A stretch of DNA of 64,000 nt from Burkholderiales bacterium (lineage in GTDB: Bacteria > Pseudomonadota > Gammaproteobacteria > Burkholderiales > JABEVD01), in NCBI GenBank assembly GCA_019753155.1, contig JAIELG010000043.1:1-64000 (forward strand), written 5' to 3'. This document shows positions 30,956 to 40,131 of this stretch, piece by piece. The notes beneath the pieces are model-generated. The model ran no database searches, was not told where the DNA came from, and was given only the letters and a program-made list of their open reading frames with translations. Each line of letters begins with the position of its first letter. Position 1 is the first letter of the stretch. The translations under genes were made by a program, and so were the position numbers.

Positions 30956-31561
30956 TCAGGCGATTTTGACTGGAATTCCCCAGCTTCCCTCGAAAAAGCG
31001 CGACTCCACAGGTTTTCTCGAACGATCGGCGAGCTCCTTCTCCTTCAATCCGGCATCGAGGATATCGGGGGACGCGGGATGTCCCACGGCGATCATGGAC
31101 ATGCAGGCGTAGCGCTCCGGAACGGAAAATGCCGACCTCGCCTTGTCGGGGTCGAAGCCGCCCATCTGGTGCGCGGCAAGGCCGAGCGCATGCGCCTGGA
31201 GCACAAGGTTCTCGCTCGCCGCCCCGGTGTCGTACTGTCCGAAACGGTTCGGGCTGGCGTTGAATTCGAAAAGCGTGTCGGCAATGGAAAGCATCAGAAT
31301 GGGTGCGTTTTTCGCCCATGCCTGGTTTCCCGGAACCATGCACTCGAATGCGCGCTGCCAGGAATCGGGGTCGATGAACCTGTCCCAGACGATGTAGCGC
31401 CATGGCTCGTCTCCGAAACAGGAAGGCGCCCATCTTGCGGCTTCCAGGAGGGAGGCGAGATGTTCCCTTGATACCGGCTTTGCGGGGTCGAGCGCACGCG
31501 GGCTCCAGCGGCCCGAAATGATGTCGTGCATGGGATGATTCGTTCTGGCGGGCTTTTCCAT
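30956..31561 (-). CDS. Nitroreductase-family FMN oxidoreductase
   Basis: This 201-residue protein belongs to the nitroreductase superfamily of FMN-dependent NAD(P)H oxidoreductases. The FMN-binding pattern is visible at the start (GRWSPRALDPAKPVS, residues 18-32), in the middle (ARWAPSCFGDEPWRYIV, about 42-58), and late (HALGLAAHQMGGFD, about 128-141). The natural substrate is unknown; quinones and nitroaromatics are common. The start at 31561 has AAGGAA at good distance. It follows an old yellow enzyme gene by 10 bases on the same strand, so two flavin reductases are made together at the end of a minus-strand operon. Confidence 0.88.
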   Translation of the reverse strand: MEKPARTNHPMHDIISGRWSPRALDPAKPVSREHLASLLEAARWAPSCFGDEPWRYIVWDRFIDPDSWQRAFECMVPGNQAWAKNAPILMLSIADTLFEFNASPNRFGQYDTGAASENLVLQAHALGLAAHQMGGFDPDKARSAFSVPERYACMSMIAVGHPASPDILDAGLKEKELADRSRKPVESRFFEGSWGIPVKIA

Positions 31562-31571
31562 TTGATTCCTT

Positions 31572-32681
31572 TCAATCGATCAGGCGCATGTAGGGATGAG
31601 ATTCCAGTATAGGATAGTCCGTATAGCCTTCGCTTCCTCCGCCGTAGAAGGTCTCGGGGTCGGGTGCGTTGAGCGGCTTGCCCGCTCTGAACCGCTCAGG
31701 AAGATCAGGGTTCGCGATGAAAAGCCTGCCGAAGGAAACCATGTCGGCGCCGTCGTTTTCAAGGATCGTTTGCGCTTTCGCAAGATCGAAGCCGCCGCCC
31801 GCCATCATTTTCCCCTTGAATTGCCGCCTGAAACGCTGCGCATTGTCGCGCAACACGTCCCCTTCCGCGAGGTCGCTCTCGGAGGGCTCCATCATATGGA
31901 TATAGGCTATTCCCATCGCGCTCAAACCCGATACCGCCTTCGAGAAGACGATCTGAGGATCCGCATCGATCATCCCGAAATCTCGATTCGAGGGGGAGAG
32001 CTTCACGCCCACCCTGTCCGCGCCCCATATTCCGGCAACGGCTTCGGCTGTTTCGAAAAGGAAGCGGCAGCGGTTCGCGCTCATGCCGCCGTACCGGTCT
32101 CGCCTGATGTTGCTTCCCGTCTGCAGGAACTGATCCAGCAGATAGCCGCCTCCGGCATGCAACTCGACCCCGTCGAATCCGGCTTCCTGCGCGTTTTTGG
32201 CGGCCCTTTCGAAGTCCGCGACGATGCCCCGGATTTCCGCTATTTCCAGCATCCTGGGGGTTGGGAAATTCCTGAAGCCTTCGGGCGTCCGTATTCTGCC
32301 CAGAGCCGCAATCGGGGAAGGCGCGACGGGAAGCGCTCCGTCGAGCAGATGAGGGCTCGATACCCTGCCGCAATGCCAGAGCTGGGCGAATATTCTGCCC
32401 CCTTTCGCATGCACTGCATCCACGACGCGCTTCCAGCCGGCGACATGATCGGGGCTGCAAATTCCGGGAGAATGGTCCAGGCCCCGACCCTGGAGGGAAA
32501 TCCACGCAGCTTCGGATACGATCAGCCCGGCCTGCGCCCGCTGCGAGTAATATTCCGCGTTGACGGAACCCATCGCGCCTTCCGCATTTGCCCTCGTGCG
32601 CGACATCGGGGCCATGACGATGCGGTTGGGAAGCGTCAATGGCCCAACTTGGATGGGGGAAAAAAGAAGGTTCATGGTCAT
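31572..32681 (-). CDS. Old yellow enzyme family oxidoreductase (NemA-like)
   Basis: The start at 32681 overlaps the upstream stop (ATGA). The 369-residue TIM-barrel flavoprotein shows the OYE pattern: LFSPIQVGPLTLPNRIVMAPM at the N-terminus, QLWHCGRVSSP, the substrate-binding GFDGVELHAGGGYLLDQFLQ (about 180; the common His-Gly-x-Asn appears as HAGGGY), RYGG, and the C-terminal SFGRLFIANPDLPERF. OYEs reduce activated alkenes, nitro compounds and N-ethylmaleimide using NAD(P)H and FMN. A much longer open frame upstream is not coding. It is co-transcribed with a nitroreductase and a membrane protein, suggesting an electrophile or redox detoxification unit. Confidence 0.88.
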   Translation of the reverse strand: MTMNLLFSPIQVGPLTLPNRIVMAPMSRTRANAEGAMGSVNAEYYSQRAQAGLIVSEAAWISLQGRGLDHSPGICSPDHVAGWKRVVDAVHAKGGRIFAQLWHCGRVSSPHLLDGALPVAPSPIAALGRIRTPEGFRNFPTPRMLEIAEIRGIVADFERAAKNAQEAGFDGVELHAGGGYLLDQFLQTGSNIRRDRYGGMSANRCRFLFETAEAVAGIWGADRVGVKLSPSNRDFGMIDADPQIVFSKAVSGLSAMGIAYIHMMEPSESDLAEGDVLRDNAQRFRRQFKGKMMAGGGFDLAKAQTILENDGADMVSFGRLFIANPDLPERFRAGKPLNAPDPETFYGGGSEGYTDYPILESHPYMRLID

Positions 32682-33511
32682 TGGAAATAATTCAGGATGA
32701 CGATGCCGATCACGATTGCGCTCGGGACGAGCGCCAGGGTCGTAGTCAGCGCGATTACGGAATGGTCCGGAAAGTCCGGTTTGAGCTGAACCAGCACCTG
32801 CACCAGTTTGTCTGCCAGAAAAGTGCAAAGCACGAGCAGGATGATTGCGCGCGGGATTTCGCTGTAATAGGCGCCGATCAGCATCAGGCTTGCGAATAGG
32901 GTATAGGCGAGGGCGATGCCGGAATGCCCCGCCCTGCTGTCCGGGGAGGTCTGGGCGACGAAAAGCCAGCTTGCAATGGCAATGCCGAGCGACAGGCTCA
33001 TCTGTCCGAGCAGGGCGCTGCTCGCAACATAAAGGGCGATCCCGCCGCCCACCGCCGCGATAGCGAGCATGATGACGCCTGCCGGGCGCTCCTTCGAGAC
33101 GGTTTCGATATGGGACCATGTCACAGCCCAGAGCAGCACGATCGTCGAAATGTTTCCGGCGGCTTCCTGCATGGACCATTTGGCGAGCACGGGCTTCAAA
33201 AGCAGCCATACTGCCGCAAGCGAGAACAGCCACCTGATCCCGTGGAGCGCTGTGCCGGGAAGCTTCTTCAGGTCGAACGGGAGGAAAAGCAGGAATGCGG
33301 CAAGGCCGAAATAAGGCAGATACTCCAGGAGCTTCGCAGGCGGAAAGGCGGACGGGGCAAGCATGCACGGCGCAAGGGAAGCTGCCGCGAGTGCCGCTGC
33401 GAAAAGACCGGGCAGATTGAACAGGATTGCGATGCCGCAGATTGCGAATGCGATGAGCATGGGCGCGATCATCCCCTCCAGGGCGAAGGGCAGAAGCGAT
33501 TCCGCAAGCAT
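32678..33511 (-). CDS. Integral membrane protein of unknown function
   Basis: This 277-residue protein has about eight hydrophobic segments spread along its length and short loops (for example LLFLPFDLKKLPG and HIETVSKERPAG). No transporter or enzyme motif that I recognise is present. It shares one base (TGATG) with the upstream thioredoxin gene and overlaps the downstream OYE gene by 4 bases, so it is translated as part of a redox-related operon. A role in membrane redox or transport is only a guess from context. Confidence 0.72.
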   Translation of the reverse strand: MLAESLLPFALEGMIAPMLIAFAICGIAILFNLPGLFAAALAAASLAPCMLAPSAFPPAKLLEYLPYFGLAAFLLFLPFDLKKLPGTALHGIRWLFSLAAVWLLLKPVLAKWSMQEAAGNISTIVLLWAVTWSHIETVSKERPAGVIMLAIAAVGGGIALYVASSALLGQMSLSLGIAIASWLFVAQTSPDSRAGHSGIALAYTLFASLMLIGAYYSEIPRAIILLVLCTFLADKLVQVLVQLKPDFPDHSVIALTTTLALVPSAIVIGIVILNYFQ

Positions 33512-33873
33512 CAGCTTTCGCGGGATCCGAGATCCCTTCTCACTTCATCCATGGAGAGCGATTTCGCCTGCCTGATGATTTCTTCCAGTATGGGGGGCGG
33601 GGGCGCGCCGGCTTCCCGGAACACCATGATTTTTGAGCGGAATATCATCAGGGTGGGGACTGCCTTGATTTCGAATTCCCTGGCGAGATCGGAATCCTTG
33701 TCTGCATCGACTCTGGCGAAAACGATATCCTGGAAGGCATCCGACGCGCTTTCGAAAACAGGGGCGAAAGCCTGACAGTTCGCGCACCATGTGGCATGGA
33801 ACTCCACGATGACGAGATCGTTGCTGACGATGGCGTGCTCCAGGCTGTATCGGCTCAATTCCCTGACAGGCAT
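33511..33873 (-). CDS. Thioredoxin-family protein with WCANC site
   Basis: This 120-residue single-domain thioredoxin fold protein has the active site ATWCANCQAF (about residues 28-37), Cys-Ala-Asn-Cys in place of Cys-Gly-Pro-Cys, and the cis-Pro loop VPTLMIF (about 72). There is no signal peptide, so it is cytosolic. The CANC variant suggests altered redox potential; a disulfide reductase role is probable. It lies 30 bases after pabB and one base before the membrane protein gene on the same strand. Confidence 0.85.
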   Translation of the reverse strand: MPVRELSRYSLEHAIVSNDLVIVEFHATWCANCQAFAPVFESASDAFQDIVFARVDADKDSDLAREFEIKAVPTLMIFRSKIMVFREAGAPPPPILEEIIRQAKSLSMDEVRRDLGSRES

Positions 33874-33903
33874 GTATTCTGGTTCCTTATAGAGGATTCA
33901 AGT

Positions 33904-35268
33904 CTAGCATGATGGATGGGGCGATTCCAGAAGGCGCAGCATGGCTTTCGCCTTATCCCTGATTTCCCCATACTCGGCTTCCAGCGTGGAGTCCGCGACT
34001 ATTCCCCCTCCCGCCCAAAGACTGAGCCTGCCGTTTGCCGCCGCCATGGTCCTGATCGCGATGCTGCTGTCCATGTTTCCGTCGAAGCCGACATAGGCTA
34101 TGGCGCCGCAATAGAGGCCGCGCCTGAAAGGTTCCAGCGCTTCTATGATCTGCATCGCGCGGATTTTTGGCGCACCCGTGACCGAGCCTCCGGGAAAAGC
34201 CGACCTGAGAAGGGAGAGCGCATCGTTCGGTTCCATGATGCGTCCGCTGATCGTGCTGACCATGTGGTGCACCGTTGCGAAACTTTCGATTTCGAACAGG
34301 GCTTCCACCTTCACCGTTCCGGTTTCGCAGACTTTCCCGAGGTCGTTTCGCAACAGGTCGACGATCATCAAATTCTCGGCCCTGTCCTTTTCGCTTTCGA
34401 GGAGGGATTGCGCAAGGAACGCATCCGTCGCTGGATGCTCCGAGCGCGGGCGCGTTCCCTTGATGGGTTTCGTTTCCACATGGCCTGCGACGACTTTCAG
34501 GAACCGCTCCGGGGAAGCGCTCAATACCCTGCAATGCGGATTGGAAAGAAATGCCGAGAAAGGCGCGGGATTGGCTGTTCTCGACGAAAGGTAGAGCTGC
34601 CAGGGATCGCCGACACAGGGGGCTTCGAAGCGCTGCGCGAAATTAACCTGGTAGCAGTCACCGGAATCTATGTATGCCTTGATTTTATAGAAAGCGAGCG
34701 CATACTCCGGATATTCCGGAGCCGCTTCGAGCTTTCCCGTCAGCCTGAAGGTTTCGCGGGATGCGGTCTTCGGTTTCGAGAGCCTTTCGAGCAGTTCTTC
34801 CCACATGTTTCGAGTGTGCGGGTCGCGGCAATTTGATGCGAGATGGGCCTGTCTTGTTTCGTGATCCACGACTATCGCCCAGTCGTAGATGCCTATTGCA
34901 AGATCCGGCAGGCCGGATGCTTTCTTGTCGAGCACAGCGATGCGGTTGAGTTTCAGGCCAAGGTCGTACCCGAAATAACCTATTGCCCCGCCCGTGAAGG
35001 GGAGTTCAGACCGGCTCGAATATGGGAGGAGCCGGCGTCTTACGAGTTCGAAGGGGTCATCTTCGGAAAGAATCTTGCCATGTTCATCCGAGATTTCCGT
35101 CACGCCGTCATGAGTCACGAAAGTGACGAAAGGGGAAGCTGCCAGGATGTCGTAGCGCCCGATCCCCGCGCTGTCTAGGAAAACCGGCCAGGGCAGATCC
35201 GAGATCGCTTCGAAAAGAGCGGGGACGTTCGCAGGATAAGGAATGACCGTCCTCAAGGGGACTCCCAT
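33904..35268 (-). CDS. pabB: Aminodeoxychorismate synthase component I
   Basis: The start at 35268 (MGVPLRTVIPYP) lies 16 bases inside the hrpA 3-prime end; the longer open frame upstream is not homologous. The 454-residue protein has the chorismate-utilising domain with KPIKGTRPR (about 318, where Lys is typical of PabB rather than anthranilate synthase), LLRNDLGKV, and GGSVTGAPKIRAM (about 390). With glutamine amidotransferase PabA it makes aminodeoxychorismate for folate synthesis; pabA and pabC are not in the window. Anthranilate synthase TrpE is the main alternative, disfavoured by the Lys. Confidence 0.88.
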   Translation of the reverse strand: MGVPLRTVIPYPANVPALFEAISDLPWPVFLDSAGIGRYDILAASPFVTFVTHDGVTEISDEHGKILSEDDPFELVRRRLLPYSSRSELPFTGGAIGYFGYDLGLKLNRIAVLDKKASGLPDLAIGIYDWAIVVDHETRQAHLASNCRDPHTRNMWEELLERLSKPKTASRETFRLTGKLEAAPEYPEYALAFYKIKAYIDSGDCYQVNFAQRFEAPCVGDPWQLYLSSRTANPAPFSAFLSNPHCRVLSASPERFLKVVAGHVETKPIKGTRPRSEHPATDAFLAQSLLESEKDRAENLMIVDLLRNDLGKVCETGTVKVEALFEIESFATVHHMVSTISGRIMEPNDALSLLRSAFPGGSVTGAPKIRAMQIIEALEPFRRGLYCGAIAYVGFDGNMDSSIAIRTMAAANGRLSLWAGGGIVADSTLEAEYGEIRDKAKAMLRLLESPHPSC

Positions 35269-38200
35269 AATTTGTCGAGCCGTTTTGCGGAAACAGGCAT
35301 GGGTGTTTTGAGTTCCTGGGCGAAAAGGGAAACCCTGAGTTCCTCGACCATCCAGCGATACTCGTCGTTCTTCCCGTGTTTCAGGAACCTCTGCCACCTC
35401 GGGGAAATTTCGGCAGCGGAGGCCGCATCCCTGGATAGCGCATTGGGCAGTTTGTCCAGCCGGATCAGCATCGCCTTGAGATACCGGGGATAATGTTTCA
35501 GACGTTCGTATTCCATATTCGAAATGAAATCCGGATAAACGAGATGGGACAACTGTTCTTTCATGTCGGAGCAGGCGGCATTCCAGGCGGGGGGGTTGCC
35601 GGCATCGAGTTTTGCCTTCGCTCTCTGGTAAAGGCCCAATATCTCGTCCAGCAATTTCAAGGCTTCCAGAAGCATGGCCTGAAGTTCCGGCTTCGCTTTT
35701 GCAATTTTCATTCTGAATTGCGCCTCGGAACGGGGCAGTTCGGGCAGGAGGGCGTTCATTGCGACAAGGGTCAGGATTGCTTCCCTGAAGTCGGAAGCGA
35801 GTCCGGCATGGCGCAGGATGAGCGCATTGGGGATGCTTTTTTCGAGTTGCTGGAATTGCGCCTTCAGTTCCAGCCTGAAGAGGCGTGAAATTCCGAATCT
35901 TGTTTTTTGCGCAGCTTTTTCGGGGGTATCCAGCATGACGAGGGAGACGCTCGTTTTATCGTCTGCGATGGCGGGGTAGCCTGTCAGGCCATTTTCGAAT
36001 TCCATCTTTTCCGGAAGATCGCCGAAGTTCCACTGGATCAGCCCTTTTTGCTCGAATTCGGTGCGGCTTCCGAAATCCTCTTCGGCCAGTGATCCGAAGC
36101 GGTTTCTGAGGCTGTCGAGATCCCGCCCCATGCCGATTTCTTCACCTGCCTCGTCCACGATCTTGTAGTTCATCCTGAGGTGCGCGGGGAGTTCAGGCCA
36201 TGCCTGGATGTCGGCCGATTTTTGCAATGTTTTGCGCATTGCCTCCAATAGCGGGCCTGACGTATCCATGCAAAGGTCCACATGCCCGGATAGCGGAATG
36301 AGCTTCGTCCTGACGGCCTTGGGCAGGGATTTGATGAGGAAGGTGATTTTTTCGCGCAGCAGTCCCGGAACGAGACGGTCGAAGTCGGCTGTTTCGATCT
36401 GGTTGAGCAGATGCAGGGGGACGGTGACCGTGACCCCGTCCATCACGTGCCCCGGCTCGAAGCGGTAGGTGAGGGCGAGCTTGACGCCCCTGACGCTCAT
36501 TTCGTCGGGGAAGCGATCCACGGTCACGCTTTGCGCTTCATGCCGCATCAGCGCTTCCTTCGTCAGGAAGAGCAGCTTCGGATTGTTTCTTTCGGCCTCC
36601 CTGCGCCATTTTTCGAAAGTCGCGCCGTTATATATCCCATGAGGGATCAGGCTCGAATAGAACTCGTAGAGTTGGTTTTCATCGACGAGAACGTCGTTTC
36701 GCCTCGATTTGTGTTCGAGTTCCCCGATCTCGATGAGCAGTTTCCTGTTGTGTTCGAAAAAAGGCGCCCTCGTATCGAATTCGCCCGCGGCGAGCGCGCT
36801 GCGGATGAAGATTTCACGGGATGTCGCGGGGTCTATGGCGCCGTAATGCACCCTTCTTTTCGGAACGACGACGAGTCCGTATAGCGTGACCTGCTCGAAA
36901 GCCACAACCTGGGCTGATTTTTTCTCCCAGTGCGGGTCGAAATAGTGGCGCTTCAACAGGTGCTCGCCCGCCTTTTCTATCCATGCCGAATCGATCTCGG
37001 CCACCGTCCTCGCATAAAGCCTGGAAGTTTCCGTGATTTCCGCGGCCATCAGCCATTTCGGTTTCTTTTTTACATTCGATCCGGGGAAAATCGTGAACCT
37101 GATCCCCCTTGCGCCCATGTACCTGTCCTCGAATTTGAAGCCGATATTGCCCAGGAGTCCGGAGAGCAGCGCCCTGTGGATTTCTTCGTAATTTGCCGGG
37201 GCATCGTTCATGCGCAGCCCCATTTCCGAAATCTGCGCATGGATTTGCCCGTGCAGGTCGCGCCATTCCCTGAGTCTCACGAGGGAAAGGAAGCGTTTTC
37301 TGCATTCTTCGAAGAGCTTGCGGTTCGACAGATTTTTCTGGGCTTCGCTGAAAAATTCCCAGAGCTTGAGATAAGACATGAAATCGGAGCGCTCATCGAG
37401 AAACGGCTGGTGCGCGATTTGCGCCGCCTCTCTCTTGTCCGATGGGACTTCCCTCGGGTCCTGGATGCTGAGGGCGGATGCGATGACCAATACTTCGCTC
37501 AATGCGCTCCCGGCCGCCAAAATCATTCTGCCTATTCTCGGGTCGCAGGGTAGCTTCGCAAGCTTCATTCCTGTTTTCGTGATTTCGCGGGATTCATCCA
37601 CTGCGCCGAGTTCGCCGAGGAGCTGGTAGCCGTCTGCGATCATGCGGGGACTGGGCGGATCGATGAACGGGAAGGTTTCGACTTCCCCCAGCCTCATGCT
37701 TTTCATTTTCAGAATGACCGAGGCGAGGGAGGAGCGCAGGATTTCCGGGTCGGTGAACGCCTGCCTTGCTTCGAAATCGGCATTGGAATAGAGCCGGATG
37801 CAGGTTCCGGCCATCACCCGCCCGCTTCTGCCGGAACGCTGGTTGGCGGAAGCTTTCGAAATCTTCTCTATAAGGAGCTGTTCGACCTTGTTCCTGTAAC
37901 TGTAGCGGTTGATCCTTGCAAGGCCGGGGTCGATCACGACCCCGATGTTGGGAACGGTGAGCGAAGTCTCGGCGACGTTTGTGGAAAGGACAATGCGCCT
38001 TGCCCCCCCTTCCGAAAAAATCCTCTCCTGTTCCTGGACCGAAAGGCGCGAATACAGGGGAAGTATTTCCACTCCGACAGGATGGTGCTTGCGCAGCGCT
38101 TCCGCCGTATTCCTGATTTCGCGCTCGCCCGGCAGGAAAACCAGTATGTCGCCCGGATGCCTTGCGACTTCGTCGACCGCCCTGAGAATCGCCGTCTCGA

Positions 38201-38843
38201 TATCCGGCTCTTCCTCGTCCTCCGCGGGACGGTAGCGGATTTCGACCGGGTGGGATCTTCCCGAGACCTGGATCACGGGGGCATTTTCGAAATGCCTGGA
38301 GAAGCGTTCGGCGTCTATCGTGGCGGATGTGACGATGAGTTTAAGGTCGGGCCGCCTCGGCAGCAGCGTTTTAAGGTAGCCGAGCAGGAAATCGATATTG
38401 AGGCTGCGCTCGTGCGCTTCGTCCACGATCAGGGTGTCGTAGCTGCGAAGAAGCGGATCGGAGCGCGTTTCCGCGAGCAGTATTCCGTCCGTCATGAGTT
38501 TGATATAGGCGTCCTCGCTCGTCCTGTCGGTGAATCTTACCTTGTAGCCGACATACCGGCCCACTTCGGAGTTGAGTTCTTTCGCTATCCTGCCTGCTAT
38601 GCTTCGCGCCGCGACCCGCCTCGGCTGGGTGTGGCCGATCATGCCATGAATCCCGCGCCCGATTTCGAGGCAGATCTTGGGCAATTGCGTCGTTTTCCCG
38701 GAGCCGGTTTCGCCGCATACGATGACGACCTGGTTTTCCAGGATCGCCTTGCCGATTTCGCCCCTGTGCTGAACTACAGGGAGTGTTGCTTCGAATGTCG
38801 GAACGGGCAGATTGCGCCGCCTCGATTCGACCTGTTCCGTCAT
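35253..38843 (-). CDS. hrpA: DEAH-box ATP-dependent RNA helicase HrpA
   Basis: This 1196-residue protein (E. coli HrpA is 1300) has helicase motifs in order: CGETGSGKTTQ (motif I, about 44), TQPRRVAARS (Ia), DEAH (II), VTSATID (III), LSTNVAETSLT (V) and QRSGRSGR (VI). The helicase-associated HA2/OB domains and the HrpA-specific C-terminal DUF3418 region follow. HrpA unwinds RNA and has been linked to ribosome-stalling rescue in E. coli. The start at 38843 overlaps the upstream PAP2 stop (ATGA). An in-frame start at 38885 is possible but less well supported. Confidence 0.93.
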   Translation of the reverse strand: MTEQVESRRRNLPVPTFEATLPVVQHRGEIGKAILENQVVIVCGETGSGKTTQLPKICLEIGRGIHGMIGHTQPRRVAARSIAGRIAKELNSEVGRYVGYKVRFTDRTSEDAYIKLMTDGILLAETRSDPLLRSYDTLIVDEAHERSLNIDFLLGYLKTLLPRRPDLKLIVTSATIDAERFSRHFENAPVIQVSGRSHPVEIRYRPAEDEEEPDIETAILRAVDEVARHPGDILVFLPGEREIRNTAEALRKHHPVGVEILPLYSRLSVQEQERIFSEGGARRIVLSTNVAETSLTVPNIGVVIDPGLARINRYSYRNKVEQLLIEKISKASANQRSGRSGRVMAGTCIRLYSNADFEARQAFTDPEILRSSLASVILKMKSMRLGEVETFPFIDPPSPRMIADGYQLLGELGAVDESREITKTGMKLAKLPCDPRIGRMILAAGSALSEVLVIASALSIQDPREVPSDKREAAQIAHQPFLDERSDFMSYLKLWEFFSEAQKNLSNRKLFEECRKRFLSLVRLREWRDLHGQIHAQISEMGLRMNDAPANYEEIHRALLSGLLGNIGFKFEDRYMGARGIRFTIFPGSNVKKKPKWLMAAEITETSRLYARTVAEIDSAWIEKAGEHLLKRHYFDPHWEKKSAQVVAFEQVTLYGLVVVPKRRVHYGAIDPATSREIFIRSALAAGEFDTRAPFFEHNRKLLIEIGELEHKSRRNDVLVDENQLYEFYSSLIPHGIYNGATFEKWRREAERNNPKLLFLTKEALMRHEAQSVTVDRFPDEMSVRGVKLALTYRFEPGHVMDGVTVTVPLHLLNQIETADFDRLVPGLLREKITFLIKSLPKAVRTKLIPLSGHVDLCMDTSGPLLEAMRKTLQKSADIQAWPELPAHLRMNYKIVDEAGEEIGMGRDLDSLRNRFGSLAEEDFGSRTEFEQKGLIQWNFGDLPEKMEFENGLTGYPAIADDKTSVSLVMLDTPEKAAQKTRFGISRLFRLELKAQFQQLEKSIPNALILRHAGLASDFREAILTLVAMNALLPELPRSEAQFRMKIAKAKPELQAMLLEALKLLDEILGLYQRAKAKLDAGNPPAWNAACSDMKEQLSHLVYPDFISNMEYERLKHYPRYLKAMLIRLDKLPNALSRDAASAAEISPRWQRFLKHGKNDEYRWMVEELRVSLFAQELKTPMPVSAKRLDKLWESP

Positions 38844-39457
38844 GGTTCGATCCATGTGGGGGCGAGCGTGGTCTTGAGTACCCACCTGACGGCAAGGACG
38901 ATCAGCAGGGCCGAAACATAGCCCGCGAGGACGTCAGCCGGAAAATGCGCGCCCAGGCTGATTCTCGAAAGCCCTGCCCAGACGACGAAAAACAGGCCGA
39001 TTCTCCTGGAATTGTGGCGCAGCATCGGCCAGAGGCTTGCGGTCAGGAGCATTGCGAAGGAGGCATGCCCAGATGGCAGGCTGTAATGATATTCGGGCCT
39101 GCCGAATACATGTATGGATGAGGGCGGCAGGATAAGGAGGGGCCTGGGGAAATCGAGCCAGGATTTCACGAGGTTGAGCATTTGTCCGTCCAGCATGTAG
39201 GCGATGCAGAATACGGAAATCGTCAAGAGCCAGTTCACGGCCTTTTTTCTTGCGCTGTCCGGGTGGTTGATCTGGATGTTCGACAGGCTTCCTATCGCAA
39301 CCAGACAGGCGAAGCCGAGATAGACCGGGAAATTGTCGTGGCCTGCGAGCAGGGTGCCGAGCATCATGAACTGGTCCAGGAAGTCGGAATGGATACCGTT
39401 GATCGCATTAAAGAGCCAGATATTGGCGCCTCCCCAGTCGTATAGGATTTCCTTCAT
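38840..39457 (-). CDS. PAP2-family membrane phosphatase
   Basis: The start at 39457 shares one base with the upstream stop (TGATG). The 205-residue polytopic protein has all three phosphatidic acid phosphatase motifs: K-x6-RP as KSWLDFPRP, PSGH as LPSGHASFA, and SR-x5-H-x3-D as SRISLGAHFPAD. It probably dephosphorylates a lipid phosphate or pyrophosphate (undecaprenyl-PP or phosphatidate) at the inner-membrane periplasmic face. Compared with the PAP2 domain fused to YjbH in this window it is a conventional hydrophobic enzyme. It overlaps hrpA by 4 bases. Confidence 0.87.
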   Translation of the reverse strand: MKEILYDWGGANIWLFNAINGIHSDFLDQFMMLGTLLAGHDNFPVYLGFACLVAIGSLSNIQINHPDSARKKAVNWLLTISVFCIAYMLDGQMLNLVKSWLDFPRPLLILPPSSIHVFGRPEYHYSLPSGHASFAMLLTASLWPMLRHNSRRIGLFFVVWAGLSRISLGAHFPADVLAGYVSALLIVLAVRWVLKTTLAPTWIEP

Positions 39458-40023
39458 CAGGAGAGCGCCATCACCCACAGGGCCGTCCCGCCCAATGCGG
39501 AAATTATGGCCATGGCAAAAAGCCATTTCTTGCGCGTGAGTGCCGTGATCGATGCCAGCGAAATGGCGATCTGGATCAGGGTCATGGCCTGCGCGAGCTT
39601 GTGGTGGGGATGCATCAACTGCTCGCTTTTCTCGTCGGCTTTTTTGGATTCCTCTTCGAGTGCGTCGGCTTTTTGCTTGATTGCGCCTTTTTCGGCCTTG
39701 TATTTCTCGATCTGCTTCTTGTAATAATCCGCTTTTCCGGGATCTGCGAGATCGGAAGCGAGTTCCATCAGGTGGCCCTTATTGCTGACCGCCTGGTAAT
39801 AATTCCACTGGTCTGAAGCCTGGGTTTTTTTCAGGACGGCTTCGTTCTTGTAGAGCATCGCATCGTTTTGCGTGTCGCCGCCCTGGTAGCTCACGATGGC
39901 GCCTATCGATGCGAGGATCGCGGTGAAGATCGCGATCTGTTGTGCAAGGGAGGAGCCGCTGTGGGCTTCGTGTTCGATATGATGCGTTTCCGGGCCGTGT
40001 ACGTGAAAGCCGTGTTCTGACAT
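39457..40023 (-). CDS. DUF4337-family membrane protein
   Basis: This 188-residue protein starts with a His-rich N-terminus (HGFHVHGPETHHIEHEAH), then a membrane segment (IAIFTAILASIGAIVSY), a long charged helix with coiled-coil character (about 70-135, rich in Lys and Glu) and two C-terminal membrane segments. This layout is that of the DUF4337 family, whose function is unknown. It opens the minus-strand operon running to hrpA and pabB and diverges from the antiporter gene, whose start is 109 bases away. Confidence 0.8.
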   Translation of the reverse strand: MSEHGFHVHGPETHHIEHEAHSGSSLAQQIAIFTAILASIGAIVSYQGGDTQNDAMLYKNEAVLKKTQASDQWNYYQAVSNKGHLMELASDLADPGKADYYKKQIEKYKAEKGAIKQKADALEEESKKADEKSEQLMHPHHKLAQAMTLIQIAISLASITALTRKKWLFAMAIISALGGTALWVMALS

Positions 40024-40131
40024 GTGTTCTCCTGGTTGAAATTTTCCGTAATTATACCGAACGGCGAACCGGACGGTTTCTTAATTCTGGCATCACTATT
40101 CGTATATACTCCGGAAGAACAGGGTTGCAAT

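Noticed and set aside
32682-33368. Upstream extension of the OYE reading frame
   Set aside because: The extension is an out-of-frame reading of the membrane protein gene; the ATGA overlap at 32678-32681 gives the natural start.
39457-40131. Longer antiporter start at 40024
   Set aside because: The added 36 residues are not hydrophobic or conserved-looking, while ATG 40132 begins the first membrane segment.
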